Below, piece by piece: positions 1 to 7,453 of a stretch of DNA of 52,599 nucleotides. The notes below the pieces were generated by a model, which was not told the DNA's origin, searched no databases, and worked only from the letters and a program-made list of their open reading frames with translations. Position 1 is the first letter of the stretch. Every line of letters begins with the position of its first letter. Position numbers and translations under genes: made by a program. The stretch is from Mycobacterium sp. 1274761.0 (GTDB lineage Bacteria > Actinomycetota > Actinomycetes > Mycobacteriales > Mycobacteriaceae), in contig NZ_LZMC01000100.1 of NCBI RefSeq assembly GCF_001668615.1, positions 1 through 52,599 on the forward strand, in the 5' to 3' direction.

Positions 1-128
1 CCCTGCTGTTGCGCCTGGTGCTCGACGGTTTACGGGCCACGGGCCTTTCGGTGATCACCCATCGACATGTGCCACCCAACGACGGCGGCATCGCGCTCGG
101 GCAACTGCTTGTCGGGACAGCGGGATAG
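1..128 (+). CDS. hypF: HypF carbamoyltransferase, C-terminal end (partial)
   Basis: This is the last 41 codons of a gene that enters from the left edge, read from base 3 to a TAG at 126-128. The residues GLSVITHRHVPPNDGGIALG are the conserved end of HypF, where the Kae1/TsaD-like domain closes. HypF transfers the carbamoyl group of carbamoyl phosphate to the C-terminal cysteine of HypE, the first step in making the cyanide ligands of the [NiFe] active site. The next gene starts 2 bases after the stop, so this is part of the hyp operon. Everything upstream of these codons is outside the window. Confidence 0.9.
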   Translation, partial: LLLRLVLDGLRATGLSVITHRHVPPNDGGIALGQLLVGTAG

Positions 129-130
129 CC

Positions 131-883
131 ATGACCGCACTCCACGAACACAAGCTGCCTGCCGGATACACGATGTTCGCGCGCTACGCCTTTCCCCCGA
201 ACGAGCTGGGCTACTGCGGACCTGCCGACTCAGAGGTGCTGTTGCGCGGCGACAATCCCTCCGAAGTGGCCGACAACGCCAAGGAGTTCGACGGCGCGTG
301 GCCGTATCTGCACACGATCGCCGAAGCGGCAGGCATACCGGATCCGCTGGACGTTGAGGTCGTCCGCAGCTACTGGATCGGTGGGCCGCTGCTGGACCGC
401 GTCGATGCCACAGCGTTGGTGCAGACGCTGCGCCGCGCATTCACCGGCCAGGCGACGGGGCTGCTCGGTCACCTGGCTCGGCCCCAAGGGGCGTTGGCCC
501 ACCACAGCTTCCACGTCTTCGTGGTGTATCCCTGGGTGCGGTTCCTCGACCGTGAACCGACCATCGCGCTGAAAGTGTTGCAGGACTGCCGAATCCGTTG
601 GGGCGCCGTGGAGTCCGTCGACGACGAGCACGCGACCGTCACGGCGCGCCCGCTGACATTCAGCGATGGCACCCTAGGACTCGGCGAGCCACGGCTCGAG
701 CAGGTGCGGTGGAGCAAGAACGGCGTCGCGCTGATCGGGCGACCCACCCCGGGCGAGGTGGTTGCGGCCCACTGGGAATGGGCCTGCGGGGTCCTCACCG
801 ATGACGAATGCGCAGCGCTGGCCGACGCGACGCGGACCACGCTGAACCTGGTGAACACCGACCGGGAGGAGCGAAAAGAATGA
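131..883 (+). CDS. DUF6390 family hydrogenase-cluster protein
   Basis: A 250-residue soluble protein with no signal peptide or membrane segment. I recognise it as the DUF6390 family by its N-terminal FARYAFPPNELGYCGPADS stretch, and the family is known from actinobacterial hydrogenase loci. No catalytic motif of a characterised enzyme is visible. A Cys near residue 33 and scattered His residues could bind metal, but nothing proves this. The gene sits between hypF and a SIS/HypC fusion gene. Its TGA overlaps the next ATG (ATGA at 880-883), so translation is probably coupled. Its role in maturation is inferred only from this position. Confidence 0.8.
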   Translation: MTALHEHKLPAGYTMFARYAFPPNELGYCGPADSEVLLRGDNPSEVADNAKEFDGAWPYLHTIAEAAGIPDPLDVEVVRSYWIGGPLLDRVDATALVQTLRRAFTGQATGLLGHLARPQGALAHHSFHVFVVYPWVRFLDREPTIALKVLQDCRIRWGAVESVDDEHATVTARPLTFSDGTLGLGEPRLEQVRWSKNGVALIGRPTPGEVVAAHWEWACGVLTDDECAALADATRTTLNLVNTDREERKE

Positions 884-1617
884 CGGTTACTTCAGATTCG
901 GGCTGTATCGACGCCAACCTGTCGGCCGACTTGGCTGCGGCGGCGTTGGACCTCGCACGCCACTTTCACGACGGCGCGACACTGTGGGTGATCTCGCCGC
1001 AGTGGGAACCACACGCCCATCATGTCGCGGTCGAATTCGTCCATCCCGTGATCGTGGGCAAACGAGCGCTGCCGTCGGTGGCGCTCGTCGAACCCGACCC
1101 AGTGGCCCAGGCCCGCGTCGCCGCCCAGCCGGGTGACCTGCTGATGGCGGTGGCGTCGGCCGACGAACCGGCCGCCGTCGACGCGATGCGACGAGCACCC
1201 GCCTGGGGTGCGCGGACACTTTGGATCGGGTCCGGCCCGCGGCCACCGGCCGGCGCGGCCGACCACATTCTCTGGGTCGACTCGTACGATCCCATGGTCC
1301 CGGCCACCGGGCGCTTCGTCCTGATGTATCACCTGTTGTGGGAGCTCACCCACGTCTGCTTCGAACATCCCGGCCTACTGAAACCCGCTCTTGACGAATC
1401 CGCGGACCACGTGTGTGTGACGTGCAGCGACGAAGGACGGCTCGGCGAAGTGATCCTCGAGTCCGCAGATCCCTTGGGCCAGGCCCTCGTTCGCACTGCC
1501 GAGGGCGAGGAATGGGTCGATGTCACCGTTCTGGGCGACGTCGCGCCCAACGATCTTGTGCTGGTGCACGCGGGCACCGCGATTGCACGTCACAACACCG
1601 AGGAGGTGAACCGATGA
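880..1617 (+). CDS. SIS-like domain fused to a HypC-like domain
   Basis: A 245-residue protein with two parts. Residues about 12-165 resemble a degenerate SIS (sugar isomerase) fold, with the alternating strands and helices around LLMAVASADEPAAV and the helix YHLLWELTHVCFEHPG. The usual GNGGS and STSGNS phosphate-binding loops are missing. Residues about 177-238 resemble HypC: CVTCSDEGRLGEV (C179 and C182), followed by a small beta-barrel pattern ending PNDLVLVHAGTAIA. Classical HypC works through the cysteine just after its initiator Met, and here the cysteines are internal. It overlaps both neighbours by ATGA. A complete separate hypC lies downstream, so this is not the only HypC. The function is unknown; an adaptor or scaffold in Fe(CN)2CO assembly is an inference. 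Confidence 0.75.
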   Translation: MTVTSDSGCIDANLSADLAAAALDLARHFHDGATLWVISPQWEPHAHHVAVEFVHPVIVGKRALPSVALVEPDPVAQARVAAQPGDLLMAVASADEPAAVDAMRRAPAWGARTLWIGSGPRPPAGAADHILWVDSYDPMVPATGRFVLMYHLLWELTHVCFEHPGLLKPALDESADHVCVTCSDEGRLGEVILESADPLGQALVRTAEGEEWVDVTVLGDVAPNDLVLVHAGTAIARHNTEEVNR

Positions 1618-2303
1618 CCACGCCCAGCAGTGAGAGCACCGAAACAACCGGCTTCCTCTATCCGTTCATCGAGTCGGAGGAAACCGACGCCCGCAGCCTC
1701 CTCGACGACCTCGCAGCATCAGCCAGGGGCAAGGCCGCCGAAAGCGCGCGTCTGCAACGAGAATCGCTGAACGAATATGGGCCGGCGCTGGCCGCCGCGG
1801 GTAGCGAGATGGCCGAGCGGTTCCTGCGCGGCGGCCGACTCTACACGCTGGGCAACGGGGGCAGCTCAACCGATGCGGCGACGTTGGCATCGCTGTTCAG
1901 CCGCCCGGCACGCGGCCGCGCAGTGGCGGCGTGGTCACTTGCAGCCGACGAAGCGGTGGTGACAGCCCTGGGCAACGACGTCGGCTTCGACCTGATCTTC
2001 AAACGTCAGATCATTGCCCACGCCCGCGACCGCGATGTCGCGATAGCACTGTCGACGTCGGGCAACTCAGAAGACCTGATGGCTGCCATCACGGAGGCCA
2101 AGCGGCGCGGGCTGCTGACAATCGGTTTCTCCGGCCACGACGGTGGGCGAATGGCGGTCGCCGAGGACCTCGCCTACTGCTTCACGGTGCACAGCCAGAG
2201 CATCCACCGCATCCAGGAGAGCCACGCCATGCTCGGCTTTCGGCTATGGACAGTCGTCCAGGAACAACTGTCCCGTCCACGCAATGGAGCGAACACCTCA
2301 TGA
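1614..2303 (+). CDS. SIS domain protein, GmhA/phosphoheptose isomerase-like
   Basis: A 229-residue single SIS-domain protein. The phosphosugar-binding loops are clear: GNGGSSTDA (residues 80-88), STSGNSED (147-154) and a late QESH (201-204), the layout of GmhA sedoheptulose-7-phosphate isomerase. In the helix after GNGGS, the His and Glu that hold zinc in GmhA appear to be replaced by Thr and Ser/Leu, so isomerase activity is doubtful. It is tightly coupled on both sides, with ATGA overlaps to the SIS/HypC fusion and to hypE. Phosphoheptose-isomerase-like genes are recurrent companions of actinobacterial high-affinity hydrogenase clusters, with no proven role. Confidence 0.85.
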   Translation: MTTPSSESTETTGFLYPFIESEETDARSLLDDLAASARGKAAESARLQRESLNEYGPALAAAGSEMAERFLRGGRLYTLGNGGSSTDAATLASLFSRPARGRAVAAWSLAADEAVVTALGNDVGFDLIFKRQIIAHARDRDVAIALSTSGNSEDLMAAITEAKRRGLLTIGFSGHDGGRMAVAEDLAYCFTVHSQSIHRIQESHAMLGFRLWTVVQEQLSRPRNGANTS

Positions 2304-3397
2304 CAACCAACGCCATGACCGCCGCCGAACGCGAAGACCGTGTGCTGGCGCGCATCGACAAATTCCGTCAGCGCCGCCCCCGGCTGCTCGACGACGTGGT
2401 GACTCTGGCACACGGCGCGGGCGGCAAGTCGTCGGCCGCCCTCGTCGACTCGGTGTTCCTCGAGGCATTCCGCAACGACGAACTCGAACAGCTGAACGAC
2501 GCCGCCGCGTTGCGGACGCCGTCCGGCGACCGGCTCGCGTTCTCCACCGACTCCTTCGTAGTTTCGCCGCGGCGTTTCCCCGGGGGCTCCATCGGCCACG
2601 TCGCCGTCCACGGAACGATCAATGACCTCGCGGTGTCGGGCGCACGGCCGCAATGGATTTCGGCGGCCTTCGTCATCGAGGAGGGATTCCCGATCTCGGA
2701 GTTGCGCGAGATCGTCGCGGACATGAGCGAGGCCGCCGCCAAAGCAGGCGTGCAGATCGTCACCGGTGACACCAAGGTCGTCGGAAGGGGCGCGGCTGAC
2801 GGGCTGTACATCACGACCGCGGGTGTGGGCGTGATTCCCGAGGTTCGACGGCTATCGCGTGATCGTGTGCAGCCGGGTGACAAGGTCGTGGTGTCCGGCA
2901 CGATCGGCGAACACGGGATGGCGGTCATGCTCGCGCGCGGCGACCTGGCCATCGACGCCGACATCGCCTCCGACACTGCGCCGGTCCATGAACTGGTCGA
3001 GCTGCTGCTGGAAGCTGCGCCGTCAACCCGGTGGATGCGTGACGTGACCCGCGGTGGCGTCGGAACCGTCTGCAACGAACTGGTCAAGGATTCCTCGTTC
3101 GCCCTTGTTCTGGACGAGCAGAGCCTGCCGGTGCTGCCGCAGGTGCTGGGTGCATGCGACATGCTCGGCATCGACCCGCTGTACGTCGCCAACGAAGGGA
3201 AGTTCATTGCCGTCGTTGCGGCCGATGAGGCCGAGGCCGCCGTGGCGGCGATGCAGTCACACCCGCAAGGTGTCAGGGCGACCGTCGTGGGCGAGATCAT
3301 GCCCGAGCCGCACGGCATCGTCGCGCTGCGAACTTCCTTCGGGGGCAGTCGAATCGTCGACATGCTGGTCGGGGACCCACTACCCCGAATCTGCTGA
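2300..3397 (+). CDS. hypE: Hydrogenase maturation protein HypE
   Basis: A 365-residue member of the PurM/ThiL-like ATPase fold. The N-terminal TLAHGAGGKSSAALV (about 35-49) is the ATP-binding glycine loop, and FSTDSFVVSPRRFPGG continues the metal/ATP site. The protein ends in PRIC. The terminal cysteine receives carbamoyl from HypF and is dehydrated to thiocyanate, which is then given as cyanide to the HypC-HypD iron. The start overlaps the preceding stop (ATGA). A second in-frame ATG (codon 6) is possible, but the overlap favours the first. hypC follows after 13 bases. Confidence 0.96.
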   Translation: MTTNAMTAAEREDRVLARIDKFRQRRPRLLDDVVTLAHGAGGKSSAALVDSVFLEAFRNDELEQLNDAAALRTPSGDRLAFSTDSFVVSPRRFPGGSIGHVAVHGTINDLAVSGARPQWISAAFVIEEGFPISELREIVADMSEAAAKAGVQIVTGDTKVVGRGAADGLYITTAGVGVIPEVRRLSRDRVQPGDKVVVSGTIGEHGMAVMLARGDLAIDADIASDTAPVHELVELLLEAAPSTRWMRDVTRGGVGTVCNELVKDSSFALVLDEQSLPVLPQVLGACDMLGIDPLYVANEGKFIAVVAADEAEAAVAAMQSHPQGVRATVVGEIMPEPHGIVALRTSFGGSRIVDMLVGDPLPRIC

Positions 3398-3410
3398 AAG
3401 GAGACCGACG

Positions 3411-3683
3411 ATGTGTCTGGGAATTCCCGGCCAGGTGGTCGACATCGTCGACGCCGAACAATCGCTGGCCAAGGTCGACGTCAACGGCGTCCGACGAAAC
3501 ATCAGTGTGCGCCTGCTCGCCGACGACAACCTGCAGGTGGGCGACTGGGTGCTGGTGCACGTCGGGTTCGCGATGGCCAAGATCGACGAGCGCGAGGCAA
3601 CGCTGACACTCGATCAGGTGCAGAAGATGGGCGCCGATTACCTCAACGAGATCGAGTCCTTCAACTCGTCTGAAATCGCTTGA
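3411..3683 (+). CDS. hypC: Hydrogenase maturation chaperone HypC
   Basis: A 90-residue protein beginning MCLGIPGQVVDI, the signature of HypC/HupF. The cysteine right after the initiator Met coordinates the Fe(CN)2CO precursor together with HypD and then contacts the large hydrogenase subunit. The rest is the small OB-like barrel (VNGVRRNISVRLL, GDWVLVHVGFAMAKID) and a C-terminal helix. A strong ribosome-binding site, AAAGGAG (3397-3403), lies 7 bases before the ATG, and hypD begins 10 bases after the stop. A second HypC-like domain occurs in the fusion gene at 880-1617. Confidence 0.96.
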   Translation: MCLGIPGQVVDIVDAEQSLAKVDVNGVRRNISVRLLADDNLQVGDWVLVHVGFAMAKIDEREATLTLDQVQKMGADYLNEIESFNSSEIA

Positions 3684-3693
3684 AAGGCTTGAT

Positions 3694-4821
3694 ATGAGAT
3701 TCGTCGACGAATTCCGTGACCCCGCCGCCGCACGCGCGCTGGTCAAGTCGATCACCGAACTCGCGGCCGGTGACGAGTTCAAGTTCATGGAAGTGTGTGG
3801 GGGCCACACCCATACCATCTACCGGCACGGAATCGAGCATCTGCTGCCGAAGTCAGTCGAGCTTGTCCACGGACCGGGCTGCCCGGTGTGTGTTATTCCG
3901 ATGGGACGCGTCGACGACGCGATGTGGCTCTCCGAACAGCCGAACGTCATCTTCACCACGTTCGGCGACATGATGAGGGTGCCCGGCTCCGAGGGCAACC
4001 TCATCGAGGCCAAGGCTCGCGGCGCCGACGTGCGCTTTGTCTACTCCCCGCTCGACGCACTGAAGATCGCTGTCGACAACCCCGATCGACATGTCGTCTT
4101 CTTCGCCGTCGGCTTCGAAACCACGGCACCGTCGACCGCCGTGACACTGGTTCGTGCCCGCGCGCTCGGCGTCGGCAATTTCAGCATCTTCTGCAACCAC
4201 GTGACCATAGTTCCGCCGATCAAGGCCATCCTCGAATCACCGGATCTGAGGCTTTCCGGCTTTCTCGGGCCCGGGCATGTATCCACAGTGGTGGGTCTGC
4301 GCCCATACCGGTTCGTGCCGAACGTATATGGAAAGCCAATGGTGGTCGCGGGATTCGAACCGCTCGACATCCTGGCCTCGGTACACATGTTGCTGCGACA
4401 AATCAGAACTGGGCGTTGTGAGGTGGAAAACCAATACACGAGGGTCGTGCGTCCAGAAGGCAATACGCAAGCGCTCAAGCTGATGGCCGAAACCTTCGAG
4501 TTGCGCCCGCACTTCGAGTGGCGGGGGCTGGGCTTCATCTCACAGAGTGCGCTGAAGATCCACCGTGACTATGCCGACTTCGACGCAGAGCTGAAGTTCG
4601 ACATGCCCGGAGTGAGGGTCGCAGACCCCAAGGCATGCCAATGCGGAGAGGTCCTCAAGGGCGTCATAAAGCCCTGGGAATGCAAGGTGTTCGGCACCGC
4701 ATGCACCCCCGAGACGCCGATTGGCACGTGCATGGTTTCTCCCGAAGGCGCTTGCGCCGCTTACTACAACTTCGGCAGGCTGCACCGCGAGACGGCTCAG
4801 TTGCTGGGTCAGCGAGGTTAA
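3694..4821 (+). CDS. hypD: Hydrogenase maturation protein HypD
   Basis: A 375-residue iron-sulfur protein of normal HypD length. Key motifs are CGGHTHTI (C35), GPGCPVC (C63, C66, the redox pair), NHVTIVPP, FLGPGHVS, and the C-terminal cysteines C315, C317, C330, C337, C346 and C354 that include the [4Fe-4S] ligands. HypD forms the core complex with HypC on which iron receives two cyanides and CO. It is the last hyp gene here. The next gene is 114 bases away and begins with its own ribosome-binding site, so the operon probably ends at this point. Confidence 0.96.
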   Translation: MRFVDEFRDPAAARALVKSITELAAGDEFKFMEVCGGHTHTIYRHGIEHLLPKSVELVHGPGCPVCVIPMGRVDDAMWLSEQPNVIFTTFGDMMRVPGSEGNLIEAKARGADVRFVYSPLDALKIAVDNPDRHVVFFAVGFETTAPSTAVTLVRARALGVGNFSIFCNHVTIVPPIKAILESPDLRLSGFLGPGHVSTVVGLRPYRFVPNVYGKPMVVAGFEPLDILASVHMLLRQIRTGRCEVENQYTRVVRPEGNTQALKLMAETFELRPHFEWRGLGFISQSALKIHRDYADFDAELKFDMPGVRVADPKACQCGEVLKGVIKPWECKVFGTACTPETPIGTCMVSPEGACAAYYNFGRLHRETAQLLGQRG

Positions 4822-4935
4822 TGCCGCCGAATATGTCCATTAGATACAACGGCGCCATGATCGGCTTTGGCCGCCGACGACGGATGCGCCACCTCTAGGT
4901 CGCCGCCAGGCGTGCGGCGGCTCCAAGGAGAACTC

Positions 4936-5394
4936 ATGAGCAGCCCACAAGACCGCTTCGCCGGAGACCCGGAACCAGGGACCCGTGACACGGGATCAGA
5001 CAAGCCATCAGGCGGCGAAGATCGTCCCTCGGGCACCTACCAGGGCGACGAATCGGTGCCCACTCACGGCGAAGAAAGTGACCCTGGATTCGAGACCAAG
5101 TTCACCAACGAACCACCGCGCGACGTCGAGGCCGCCCTTCCGCCATACGAGGGCCGAAAAGCAGAGGCCGATTCAGGCTTCACCGAAGCCCAAGGCGCCA
5201 GGACGGGTGGCGCGACAGGACCGACCGGTGATCCTGAATACAAATCACCCGCGCCGGGGCAGACATCCGGCGGAACAACGGCGTCACCCGCTGACGAGCA
5301 GCCTGCTTCGCGCGGGTCGGAGTCCGACACCGACGACGACGCGGTGGGCCCGGCTCACACCGCCGGCACCGGCCGCGGCGAGGACAAGCGCTAG
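4936..5394 (+). CDS. Hypothetical disordered, acidic protein
   Basis: A 152-residue protein with almost no hydrophobic clusters, rich in Gly, Ser, Pro, Thr, Asp and Glu, with short low-complexity runs such as DTDDDAVGP. It looks intrinsically disordered from end to end, with no signal peptide, membrane segment or catalytic motif. The start is set by AAGGAG at 4925-4930, 5 bases before the ATG. It follows hypD and is convergent with the DUF3046 gene, 4 bases away. No function is assigned. The good ribosome-binding site and normal codon use support it as real. Confidence 0.7.
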   Translation: MSSPQDRFAGDPEPGTRDTGSDKPSGGEDRPSGTYQGDESVPTHGEESDPGFETKFTNEPPRDVEAALPPYEGRKAEADSGFTEAQGARTGGATGPTGDPEYKSPAPGQTSGGTTASPADEQPASRGSESDTDDDAVGPAHTAGTGRGEDKR

Positions 5395-5398
5395 CCCG

Positions 5399-5593
5399 TC
5401 ACCATTGATCGCGAGGGACATCGAAGTCGGCGCACAGTGCCCGCCAGACGTCACGCGGCTCGACGCCGTCCTCGATGGCCTGTGCGGCTGTGCGTCCGCC
5501 GAGATCGGTGAGCACGTGGTCGAGCAGCAGCGACTGCCCACGCACGGGGCCGAACCGACCCTCGACAAGCTCGTTGAATTCGGTCAGACGCAC
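5399..5593 (-). CDS. DUF3046 protein (Rv2738c-like)
   Basis: A 64-residue protein starting at a GTG (VRLTEFNELVEGRFG) and ending CADFDVPRDQW. The core LLDHVLTDLGGRTAAQAIEDG and the DPRDVWRALC-type end match the DUF3046 family, typically 60-70 residues and found next to recA-recX in mycobacteria. An ATG at 5626 would give 75 residues, but the extra residues are not family-like and would cover the candidate promoter for the divergent gene, so the GTG is preferred. The function of the family is unknown. No recA is seen here; the hyp cluster appears to lie between this gene and the usual recA side. Confidence 0.88.
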   Translation of the reverse strand: MRLTEFNELVEGRFGPVRGQSLLLDHVLTDLGGRTAAQAIEDGVEPRDVWRALCADFDVPRDQW

Positions 5594-5618
5594 ATCGTCC
5601 AAACTACCGGCATCCGCC

Positions 5619-5644
5619 GGTGTCATCGGGCATCGGCGGGGTAT
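5619..5644 (+). promoter_or_regulatory. Candidate SigF-type promoter for the hemerythrin gene
   Basis: GGTGT at 5619-5623, a 15-base spacer and GGGTAT at 5639-5644 match the mycobacterial SigF pattern (GGTTT, 15-16 bases, GGGTA) with one mismatch in the -35. It ends 41 bases before the ATG at 5686. SigF control of hemerythrin-like genes is known in mycobacteria. The assignment rests on the motif alone. Confidence 0.5.
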
Positions 5645-5685
5645 CCCCTTGGTCGTAATCACACCTCCAGCCCAAGGTAAATGCC

Positions 5686-6243
5686 ATGACAGCAACACCC
5701 GCCGACATCATCGACGACATCGTCACCGACCACCGTGAGGTGGAGGAGATATTCAAAGAGCTTGAGAGCAACCGTAATCCGGATCAGCGGCGCCAGCTCG
5801 TCGAGCACGTGATCACCGAACTGGTGCGCCACTCGGTCGGCGAAGAGATGTACCTCTACCCGGCCGCCCGCAAGGCGTTACCCGACGGCGACAAGCTCGT
5901 CGACCACGAGTTGCACGAGCACGCCGAAGCCGAAGAGATCATGAAGAAGATCGAGAAGACCGAAGCCGAGGACGCGGGGTTCGACAAGCTGGTCGGCGAA
6001 TTGATCAAAGACATCCGGCACCACATCGCAGACGAAGAAGGCGACCTCCTTCCGAAACTTCGTGAGGTGTGCGATCGCCAGGAGTTGGCCGAGCTCGGGG
6101 AGAAATTCGCAAGCGCCAAGAAGATGGCGCCCACGCGGCCCCACCCCTCGGCGCCGGACGAGCCGCCGGCCAACAAGATCCTGGGTCCGGGCATGGGCTT
6201 GATCGACCGCCTGCGCGACGCGCTCAGCGGGCGTAACAGCTAA
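5686..6243 (+). CDS. Hemerythrin-like HHE cation-binding protein
   Basis: A 185-residue soluble protein whose first 150 residues form a four-helix hemerythrin-like bundle. The iron-ligand pattern is visible as DHREVEEIF near residue 15, HSVGEEMYLYP near 50, DHELHEHAEAEEI near 73 and HHIADEEGDLLP near 110, giving His and Glu/Asp pairs on each helix. The last 35 residues (APTRPHPSAPDEPPAN onward) are a Pro-rich tail ending in a short amphipathic helix. Mycobacterial relatives are linked to oxidative or nitric-oxide stress. The gene is convergent with a glycosyltransferase gene, overlapping it by 4 bases. A possible SigF promoter lies just upstream. Confidence 0.9.
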   Translation: MTATPADIIDDIVTDHREVEEIFKELESNRNPDQRRQLVEHVITELVRHSVGEEMYLYPAARKALPDGDKLVDHELHEHAEAEEIMKKIEKTEAEDAGFDKLVGELIKDIRHHIADEEGDLLPKLREVCDRQELAELGEKFASAKKMAPTRPHPSAPDEPPANKILGPGMGLIDRLRDALSGRNS

Positions 6244-7412
6244 GCCGACGACACGAGCGCCTCGTGGCACACCCGGACCGGGTCTGCCACATCGGCTGCG
6301 GTGGCCCCGGCGCGCCTGGCGGCCGCGGCGTACCGCGGTGAAGACAACACTTCGGTGACCGCCGCCACCAAGGCGGCGGGCTCCAGTGGCCGGATGAGGC
6401 GTGCACTCCCCTGCCGCACAAGGCGATTGGCGATCTCCCACTGATCGCCGCCGCCGGGCACCACGACCATCGGCACCCCGGCCATCAGCGTCTTGGACAC
6501 CATGCCGTGGCCGCCGCCGCAGATCACCAGGTCGGCGTGCGACAGCAGTTCGTCCTGACGGCCGAGGCCCACCACCGCCCACGGCGGCACCTCGAGGTCG
6601 TCACCGCCGAGACGCGACACCACGACCCGTGAGCCGTGCGGCAGCGCCTCACCCGGGCGCAGGGTTTCCAGCGCGACTTCGGTCAGGCCACGCGCGCCGG
6701 TCACGGCGGTCGAAGGCGCGACGACGACGACCGGGCCGTCCCCCGGCGGGATCTCCAGCACGTCGGTCGTCGGTTCGAAGTGCAACGGCCCGACGATGAC
6801 GGCCTCCTCCGGCCAGTCGGGGCGCGGCACTTCCAGCGCAGGCAACGTGGCGATCAATCGCCGTAACGGTCCGGGATCGGTTGCGGGCAAACCGATTTCG
6901 ACCCTCACCGCGGAGCGCTGCTGGATGCCGGCCCGCCAGGCCCGCGCGGTCAGCGCCCGCAGCACGGCGTCGCGGAGCTTGCCGCGGATGCCAACACCGG
7001 GCGCCAGCCCGCTGCCCAGCGGCGGCAGGCCCTTCGATGGCCGGTACAGCGGCGCCGGATTCAGCTCGATCCATGGAATTCCGAGCAGCTCGGCGGCCAT
7101 TCCGCCGCAGGCGGTGATGACGTCGGAGACCACCAGATCGGGTGCCAGCTCCCGCAGCACCGGCACGTTGAGCACCGCCATCCGCGCCGCGCGTTGATGG
7201 ATCTTGGCCCCCGCGTCGCTGTCGTCGTCGAGCTCGGTGGGATCGAGCCCGACGAGCTCGACGGCGTCCACCCCGACCGACCGGGCGGTGCCGAGCCATT
7301 CGGTGCCGGTGAGCAGCGTCGGAGCATCGCCGGCGGCCAGGAACCGCAGGCACAGCGCCAACGCGGGAAACGCGTGTCCGGGATCGGGTCCGGCGACCAC
7401 GGCGACGCGCAT
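6240..7412 (-). CDS. MGT-type glycosyltransferase (Rv2739c-like)
   Basis: A 390-residue GT-B fold glycosyltransferase. The N-terminal half starts MRVAVVAGPDPGHAFPALAL, the acceptor-side Rossmann domain with its glycine/His loop. The C-terminal half carries the nucleotide-sugar pocket CGGGHGMVSKTLMAGVP followed by VPGGGDQWE, as in UDP-dependent macroside and lipid glycosyltransferases. The donor and acceptor are unknown. I chose the ATG at 7412 because it opens directly on the first beta strand; an upstream ATG adds 17 residues without family character. It is divergent from ephG with 41 bases between the starts. Confidence 0.85.
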   Translation of the reverse strand: MRVAVVAGPDPGHAFPALALCLRFLAAGDAPTLLTGTEWLGTARSVGVDAVELVGLDPTELDDDSDAGAKIHQRAARMAVLNVPVLRELAPDLVVSDVITACGGMAAELLGIPWIELNPAPLYRPSKGLPPLGSGLAPGVGIRGKLRDAVLRALTARAWRAGIQQRSAVRVEIGLPATDPGPLRRLIATLPALEVPRPDWPEEAVIVGPLHFEPTTDVLEIPPGDGPVVVVAPSTAVTGARGLTEVALETLRPGEALPHGSRVVVSRLGGDDLEVPPWAVVGLGRQDELLSHADLVICGGGHGMVSKTLMAGVPMVVVPGGGDQWEIANRLVRQGSARLIRPLEPAALVAAVTEVLSSPRYAAAARRAGATAADVADPVRVCHEALVSSA

Positions 7413-7441
7413 GCGGCTACCCTGCCACAGCCCTGCGGCAC

Positions 7442-7447
7442 TACGCT
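7442..7447 (+). promoter_or_regulatory. Candidate -10 element for a leaderless ephG transcript
   Basis: TACGCT lies 6 bases before the ATG of ephG, the spacing expected when transcription starts at or next to the A of the start codon. No ribosome-binding site is visible. Leaderless messages are common in mycobacteria. The same hexamer and spacing occur before the deaminase gene at 19364. Confidence 0.45.
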
Positions 7448-7453
7448 CTAGGC

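Noticed and set aside
2368..3363. 331-codon minus-strand frame opposite hypE
   Set aside because: It is Ser/Thr/Pro-rich with no family features, and hypE is certain on the other strand. High GC makes such shadows common.
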